A stretch of DNA of 9,593 nt from Alphaproteobacteria bacterium (lineage in GTDB: Bacteria; Pseudomonadota; Alphaproteobacteria; Rhodobacterales; Rhodobacteraceae): NCBI GenBank assembly GCA_030425945.1, contig JAUHZL010000076.1, positions 1-9,593 on the forward strand, given 5' to 3'. Both the position numbers and the translations under genes were made by a program. Below are positions 5,453 to 9,593 of this stretch, piece by piece. The notes under the pieces were generated by a model, which saw only the letters and a list, made by a program, of their open reading frames with translations, was not told the DNA's origin and ran no database searches. The first letter of the stretch is position 1. Each line of letters starts with the position of its first letter.

Positions 5453-7489
5453 ATGGCCGCCGATCCGCTGCTTCAGCCCTATCGCCTGAAACACCTCACC
5501 TTGCGGAACCGGATCATGTCCACCGCGCATGAGCCGGCCTATTCCGAGGACGGGATGCCGAAGGACCGCTACCGGCTCTATCACCTGGAAAAGGCGAAGG
5601 GCGGCATTGCGCTGACCATGACCGCAGGCTCGGCCATCGTCAGCGCCGACAGCCCGCCCGCCTTCGGCAACCTGCATGCCTATGACGACGGGATCGTGCC
5701 CTGGCTGCGGCGGCTGGCGGACGACTGCCATGCGCAGGGCTGCGCGGTGATGATCCAGCTGACGCACCTCGGACGGCGGACGACATGGTCGCAGGGTGAC
5801 TGGCTGCCCGTGCTGTCGGCCTCGCCGGTGCGGGAGGCTGCGCATCGCGCCTTTCCGAAGGAGGCGGAGGATTGGGACATCGACCGGATCGTCGCTGATT
5901 ACGCGGCGGCGGCGCAGCGGATGCAGGAGGCCGGCCTCGACGGGATCGAGTTCGAGGCCTACGGGCACCTGATGGACTCGTTCTGGTCGCCGGCCACCAA
6001 CCACCGGACGGATGCCTACGGCGGGTCGCTGGACAACCGGATGCGCTTTGCCAACCGGGTGATCGACGCGGTGCGCGACGCGGTGGGACCTGAGTTCATC
6101 GTCGGGATCCGGATGGTCGCCGACGAGGACTGGGACAAGGGCCTCAGCCGCGACGAGGGGGTCGAGATCGCGCGGCGCTTCGCCGGGTCGGGCAAGATCG
6201 ACTTCCTGAACCTGATCCGCGGTCATCTCGAGACGGACGCGGCCCTGTCGAAGATCATCCCGATCCAGGGCATGGCCAGCGCGCCGCATCTCGATTTCGC
6301 GGGCGAGGTACGCGCGGCAACCCGGTTCCCGGTCTTCCATGCCTCGAAGATCTCGGACGTGGCGACGGCGCGGCATGCGATTGCCGAGGGCAAGCTCGAC
6401 ATGGTGGGCATGACCCGGGCCCATATCGCGGACCCGCATATCGCCCGGAAGGTGGCTGCCGGCGAAGAGGCGCGGATCCGTCCCTGTGTCGGCGCGACCT
6501 ACTGCCTCGACCGGATCTACGAGGGGGGTGGCGCGCTCTGCATCCACAACGCGGCGACCGGACGCGAGGCGGTCATCCCGCACGAGATCGCGCGGGCGGA
6601 GGCTTCGCGCCGGGCGGTCATCGTGGGGGCAGGTCCGGCGGGGCTGGAGGCGGCGCGGGTGGCGGCCGAACGCGGGCACGAGGTGCATGTGCTGGAAGCG
6701 GCATCGCAGGCCGGTGGCCAGGTGCGGCTGCTGGCGGCGAATCCCCGGCGGCGCGAGATGTCCGGCATCGTCGACTGGCGGCTGGCCGAGCTCGACCGGC
6801 TCGGCGTGACGATTCGCTACGACACCTATGCCGAGGCCGAGGATGTGCGGGCACTGGCCCCCGACGTCGTCGTTATCGCAACGGGGGGTCTGCCGCAGGC
6901 ACCGCCACTCGAGGCGGGCGAGGACCTCGTCACCACGAGCTGGGACATCCTGAGCGGCGAAGCCCGTCCGTCCGGGCGCGTGCTGGTCTATGACGACCAC
7001 GGCGGCCACGCGGGGCTGAGCGCCGCCGAGGTGCTTTCGGGCAAGGTCGATCTGGAGATCGTGACGCCGGAACGGATGTTCGCCCCCGAGATCGGCGGCC
7101 TCAACCATGTGCCCTACATGGCGGCCTTTCACCGGGCTGGTGCGCGGATCACAATGCAGCGCCGTTTGCAGTCGGTTCGCCGCGCGGGCAACCGGCTGGT
7201 GGCGGTGCTGGGGTCGGACTTTGCCCCCGGCGCGACCGAGGAGCATGAGGTGGACATGGTGGTGGCCGAACACGGCACCGCGCCGCTCGATGAGCTCTAC
7301 GTCGCGCTGAAGCCGCTGTCGCGGAACCTCGGGGCCGTCGACTATGGCGCGCTGGTCCGGCAGCAGGACCCTTTCGCCCTCCGCAACCCGGACGGCGACT
7401 TCCTGCTCTACCGGATCGGCGACGCGGTCACCTCGCGCAACATCCACGCCGGGATCTACGACGCGCTGCGCTACGGGCTGCTCTGGTAG
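5453..7489 (+). CDS. FMN/Fe-S/FAD oxidoreductase, TMADH family; N-methylproline or dimethylglycine demethylase type
   Basis: A 678-residue soluble flavoenzyme starting at ATG 5453 with GGAGA five bases upstream. Residues 1 to about 370 form an old-yellow-enzyme TIM barrel binding FMN: Leu-Arg-Asn-Arg-Ile near 17-21, QLTHLGRR (102-109), and the FWSPATNHRTDAYGGSLDNR segment (177-196). About 345-363 is the Fe-S loop. From about 386 on is an FAD/NAD(P)-type domain with VGAGPAGLEAA (391-401) and Glu415 ending the dinucleotide fold. This layout is that of trimethylamine dehydrogenase and 2,4-dienoyl-CoA reductase. The overall sequence is most like enzymes annotated as N-methylproline demethylase or DgcA, which demethylate N-methylated amino acids from betaine breakdown. 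The canonical cluster motif Cys-x2-Cys-x3-Cys reads Cys345-x2-Ala348-x2-Cys351, with Cys363 further on. No betaine genes flank it, so the substrate is inferred from resemblance only. Confidence 0.85.
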   Translation: MAADPLLQPYRLKHLTLRNRIMSTAHEPAYSEDGMPKDRYRLYHLEKAKGGIALTMTAGSAIVSADSPPAFGNLHAYDDGIVPWLRRLADDCHAQGCAVMIQLTHLGRRTTWSQGDWLPVLSASPVREAAHRAFPKEAEDWDIDRIVADYAAAAQRMQEAGLDGIEFEAYGHLMDSFWSPATNHRTDAYGGSLDNRMRFANRVIDAVRDAVGPEFIVGIRMVADEDWDKGLSRDEGVEIARRFAGSGKIDFLNLIRGHLETDAALSKIIPIQGMASAPHLDFAGEVRAATRFPVFHASKISDVATARHAIAEGKLDMVGMTRAHIADPHIARKVAAGEEARIRPCVGATYCLDRIYEGGGALCIHNAATGREAVIPHEIARAEASRRAVIVGAGPAGLEAARVAAERGHEVHVLEAASQAGGQVRLLAANPRRREMSGIVDWRLAELDRLGVTIRYDTYAEAEDVRALAPDVVVIATGGLPQAPPLEAGEDLVTTSWDILSGEARPSGRVLVYDDHGGHAGLSAAEVLSGKVDLEIVTPERMFAPEIGGLNHVPYMAAFHRAGARITMQRRLQSVRRAGNRLVAVLGSDFAPGATEEHEVDMVVAEHGTAPLDELYVALKPLSRNLGAVDYGALVRQQDPFALRNPDGDFLLYRIGDAVTSRNIHAGIYDALRYGLLW

Positions 7490-7497
7490 CAGTGGAC

Positions 7498-7527
7498 TCG
7501 ACAGGTCGGGGACGCGGAGCATATAGA
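7498..7527 (+). promoter_or_regulatory. Candidate imuB promoter
   Basis: TCGACA at 7498-7503 differs by one base from the -35 consensus. After an 18-base spacer, TATAGA at 7522-7527 fits a -10 box with mismatches only in its last two bases. Transcription would begin near 7533-7535, inside the LexA box that follows. The fit is reasonable for a GC-rich alphaproteobacterium, but it was found by eye. Confidence 0.5.
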
Positions 7528-7531
7528 GTGA

Positions 7532-7546
7532 GAACATTTAACGAAC
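7532..7546 (+). promoter_or_regulatory. LexA (SOS) box upstream of imuB
   Basis: The sequence is GAAC-ATTTAAC-GAAC, an exact match to the direct-repeat LexA operator of alphaproteobacteria (GAAC-N7-GAAC, the same as GTTC-N7-GTTC on the other strand), with an AT-rich spacer. It ends 16 bases before the imuB ATG and covers the start point predicted for the promoter just upstream, so bound LexA would block transcription until DNA damage. The match, the location and the known SOS control of imuB homologues agree. Confidence 0.9.
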
Positions 7547-7562
7547 ATCACTCGGGTGCGCG

Positions 7563-9230
7563 ATGTCCTCCTCCGCCGAACGGCAGGTGCGGCGCTATCT
7601 GTGCCTCTGGTTCCCGCGGCTTCTGGCCGAGCAGGCGGCCCGCGCGGCGGGGCTGGCCCCGACCAGCCCGGTGGCCGTCATCGGCGAGCGCGGGACGGCC
7701 CGGATCGTGGTCAGCGTCGGTCTCGCGGCCGAGCGGCAGGGCGTGCGCCGCGACCAGAGCCTGAGCGATGCGCTGGCGCTCTGTCCCGGCCTCGTCACCC
7801 GGCCACTCGACCCGGAGGCGGGGCGCGGGTTCCTGACCGCGCTGCGGCGCTGGGCGGGGCAGTTCTCGCCCTGGGTCGCGGAAGAGGCGCCGGATGGCCT
7901 GATGCTCGACATCACCGGCTGCGCGCACCTGTTCGGCGGCGAGGAGGGGCTGTTGCTGAAGGTCGAGTCCGACTGTGCCGGGTTCGGACTGAGCCTGCGT
8001 GCCGGGCTGGCCGAAACCCCGGGCGCGGCCTGGGCGCTGTCCCGGTTTGCGGGGCAGGAGGCGCACCCGCTGCGCAACGGGGATGCGATCGACCAGGAGG
8101 CCCACGCGACGCGCAGCCGGGCCGGCAAGCGGCGACATTGGAGCAAGGGCGGCGACAGCCCCGCCGTGCCGCTGGCCGGTGCCCCGTCGGGCCGGATCGC
8201 GCCGCCGGGTCGCCTGCTGGCCAGCCTCGGCGGTCTGCCCGTGGCCGGGTTGCGCCTGTCGCCGGATGCGCTGGAGGCCGCGAACGCGCTGGGCCTGCGC
8301 CGGATCGAGGACCTGGTGGGGATGCCGCGCGGCGCGCTGGCGCGGCGACTGGGTCCCGAGGTGCTGGACCGGCTCGACAAGACGCTGGGCCGTGTGCCCG
8401 ACACGATGACGCCCGCGCCGCCGCCGGTGGGCTTCGGCGTGCGGCTGAGCCTGCCCGAGCCGATCGGCACCGCAGAGGACCTGCTGGCGGCGATCGACCG
8501 GCTGCTGCCGCCGCTCGCGGCCAAACTGGCCGCGTTCGGGGTCGGCGCCCGCAAGCTGCGGCTCGAAACCTTCCGCAGCGACCACACGCGGCAGCGCTTC
8601 GACATCGGGCTGGCCCGGCCCACGGTCGAGGCGGCCGACCTCCGGCCCGTCCTGAAGATGCAGATCGACCGGATCGAGCCGGGATTCGGGATCGATGTCG
8701 TGCGGCTGGAAGCGGTCCGGGTCGAGCGCTGCGATCCGGCGCAGAGTGCGGGCCTCGCCCGCGGCGGCACCGGGGGTGCCCGATCCGAGGCCGCGTTCCA
8801 GGACCTGCTCAGCCGTCTCGGCACCCGTGTCGGCCTCGAGGCGATCACGCTGGCGCATCCCGGTGACAGCCACGTGCCCGAGAAGGCCGCGGTGATCTAT
8901 GCCGCCGCATGGGCCGCGCCGGTGCAGGCCTGGCCGGTCGGGCGTGCCGTCCGGCCCCTGACGCTGAGCGACATCGAACTGGTCCATGCCGCCCCCGTCC
9001 CCGATCTGCCGCAGCGCCTGCGCTGGCGCGGGCGGGACGAGGACGTGGTGTCCGTCGATGCCGGGCCCGAGCGCGTGGCGCCCGAATGGTGGCTCGACGA
9101 TCCGGCGTGGCGGTCGGGGCTGCGCGATTACTGGTGCGTGACGACCGCGGCGGGCGCGCGGTTGTGGGTCTGCTTTGCCCATGGCGCCGAGATCTCGGGC
9201 GGCTGGTTCTGTCACGGTCAGTTCGCCTGA
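7563..9230 (+). CDS. imuB: ImuB, Y-family polymerase-like mutasome protein
   Basis: ImuB is a non-catalytic Y-family protein that, with ImuA and DnaE2, forms the damage-induced mutagenic translesion complex; it links the error-prone polymerase to the sliding clamp. The product has 555 residues from ATG 7563; no strong ribosome site is seen before it. The N-terminal palm begins YLCLWFPRLLAEQ (12-24), where true polymerases have the first catalytic Asp. The Ser-x-Asp-Glu motif is replaced by Leu115-Asp116-Ile117 in LMLDITGCAHLFGG (113-126), so the acidic triad is incomplete, as expected for ImuB. A helix-hairpin-helix-like region is near 225-275 (LGLRRIEDLVGMPRGALARR), followed by a little-finger-like domain (about 288-395). 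The C-terminal signature covers GPERVAPEWW (501-510), RDYWCV (521-526) and WFCHGQFA (548-555). A basic segment at about 165-213 is probably a flexible linker. A LexA box precedes the gene. Confidence 0.92.
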   Translation: MSSSAERQVRRYLCLWFPRLLAEQAARAAGLAPTSPVAVIGERGTARIVVSVGLAAERQGVRRDQSLSDALALCPGLVTRPLDPEAGRGFLTALRRWAGQFSPWVAEEAPDGLMLDITGCAHLFGGEEGLLLKVESDCAGFGLSLRAGLAETPGAAWALSRFAGQEAHPLRNGDAIDQEAHATRSRAGKRRHWSKGGDSPAVPLAGAPSGRIAPPGRLLASLGGLPVAGLRLSPDALEAANALGLRRIEDLVGMPRGALARRLGPEVLDRLDKTLGRVPDTMTPAPPPVGFGVRLSLPEPIGTAEDLLAAIDRLLPPLAAKLAAFGVGARKLRLETFRSDHTRQRFDIGLARPTVEAADLRPVLKMQIDRIEPGFGIDVVRLEAVRVERCDPAQSAGLARGGTGGARSEAAFQDLLSRLGTRVGLEAITLAHPGDSHVPEKAAVIYAAAWAAPVQAWPVGRAVRPLTLSDIELVHAAPVPDLPQRLRWRGRDEDVVSVDAGPERVAPEWWLDDPAWRSGLRDYWCVTTAAGARLWVCFAHGAEISGGWFCHGQFA

Positions 9231-9279
9231 CCACGGATCGCCGCTTGATTTGCAAAACGCAGCGCGCCACTTTGGAAGA

Positions 9280-9593
9280 ATGACGGTGCAAACCCCGCTT
9301 CCCTTCTCGCAGGCAGCCCCCGAGCAGGTGCATTTCAACCGGCAGGAGCTGAACGTCATCCTGTCGCTCTACGGGCGCATGGTCGCGGCCGGTGAGTGGC
9401 GCGACTACGGCATCTCCAGCCTGCGCGACCTGGCGGTGTTCTCGGTCTTTCGCCGCACCGCCGAGCATCCGCTCTACCGGATCGAGAAGCGTCCGAAGCT
9501 CGCCAATCGGCAGGGGCAATACAGTGTCGTGGGCCTCGATGGCCAGATCCTGCGCCGGGGACACGATCTGCGCACCGTGCTGCGCGTCCTCGA
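9280..9593 (+). CDS. DUF2794 family protein, partial (3' end missing)
   Basis: A small protein cut by the right edge after 104 full codons; family members are about 110-125 residues, so only the last few codons are missing. The product begins MTVQTPLPFSQAAPEQVHFN. It carries the conserved core with LSLYGRMVAAGEWRDY (29-44), Ala-Val-Phe-Ser-Val-Phe-Arg-Arg (52-59) and Leu-Tyr-Arg-Ile-Glu-Lys-Arg-Pro (65-72), ending in a Gly-His-Asp-Leu region. This family is typical of alphaproteobacteria and has no assigned function that I know of. The start is uncertain: GGAAG at 9274-9278 is one base before ATG 9280 but seven bases before the in-frame GTG 9286, which would be better placed. It follows imuB by 49 bases on the same strand with no visible terminator between, so read-through from imuB is possible. 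There is no signal peptide or membrane segment. Confidence 0.88.
   Translation, partial: MTVQTPLPFSQAAPEQVHFNRQELNVILSLYGRMVAAGEWRDYGISSLRDLAVFSVFRRTAEHPLYRIEKRPKLANRQGQYSVVGLDGQILRRGHDLRTVLRVL

Noticed and set aside
5275..5454. ATG 5454 as the rfbC start
   Set aside because: It would add 60 non-conserved residues and overlap the start of the divergent gene; GTG 5274 gives the normal family length and N-terminus.
5354..7537. Open frame of 727 codons on the minus strand
   Set aside because: It is antisense to the flavoprotein gene. GC-rich third positions leave few stops there, and the product is Arg/His/Pro-rich with no family motifs.
7548..9359. Open frame of 603 codons on the minus strand
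   Set aside because: It is antisense to imuB, of low complexity, with no recognisable domain; the plus-strand imuB is certain.
1..9593. CRISPR arrays, insertion sequences, rRNA genes, toxin-antitoxin pairs, defence systems
   Set aside because: I found no regularly spaced repeats, transposase motifs, or paired small toxin and antitoxin frames on either strand.

Overview
The window looks like chromosomal DNA of a GC-rich alphaproteobacterium, most likely a Rhodobacterales (Roseobacter-type) species. Four things support this: the strong G/C third-position bias, a GAAC-N7-GAAC LexA box of the alphaproteobacterial type, a DUF2794-family gene, and a large demethylase-type flavoprotein of a kind common in marine alphaproteobacteria. 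The species cannot be named from the sequence.

Region 1 (1-1837) is the right-hand end of an integrated element. A tyrosine recombinase (428-1624, minus) with all its catalytic residues is followed, two bases after its stop codon, by an unrecognised coiled-coil-type gene that runs off the left edge. Behind the integrase lies the 3' half of a tRNA-Lys(TTT) gene (1793-1837, plus). It starts exactly at the anticodon loop and continues to CCA, with no matching 5' half next to it. This is the att scar of integration into a tRNA gene, and the intact tRNA-Lys is expected to the left of the window.

Region 2 (1832-5274, minus) is a complete dTDP-L-rhamnose operon transcribed rfbC-rfbB-rfbD-rfbA. The genes overlap by 13, 4 and 11 bases, so the four enzymes that turn glucose-1-phosphate and dTTP into dTDP-L-rhamnose (RfbA, then B, C, D) are probably translationally coupled. 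The last gene, rfbA, has a tail beyond the usual family end and stops inside the tRNA remnant. No glycosyltransferase or polysaccharide export gene is in view.

Region 3 (5453-7489, plus), divergent from the rhamnose operon, encodes a 678-residue FMN/Fe-S/FAD oxidoreductase of the trimethylamine dehydrogenase family, closest in type to dimethylglycine or N-methylproline demethylases.

Region 4 (7498-9230, plus) is imuB, a Y-family polymerase homologue without the full catalytic acid set, preceded by a perfect LexA box over a plausible promoter. Its usual partners imuA and dnaE2 do not flank it here. A DUF2794 gene (from 9280) follows and is cut by the right edge.

I found no clearly undescribed system. 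The best leads are the tRNA-Lys junction with the rfbA tail running into it, the unknown gene coupled to the integrase, the LexA-controlled imuB without adjacent partners, and the missing cluster cysteine in the demethylase-type flavoprotein. No gene-free stretch exceeds 300 bases; the longest are 5275-5452 and 1625-1792.
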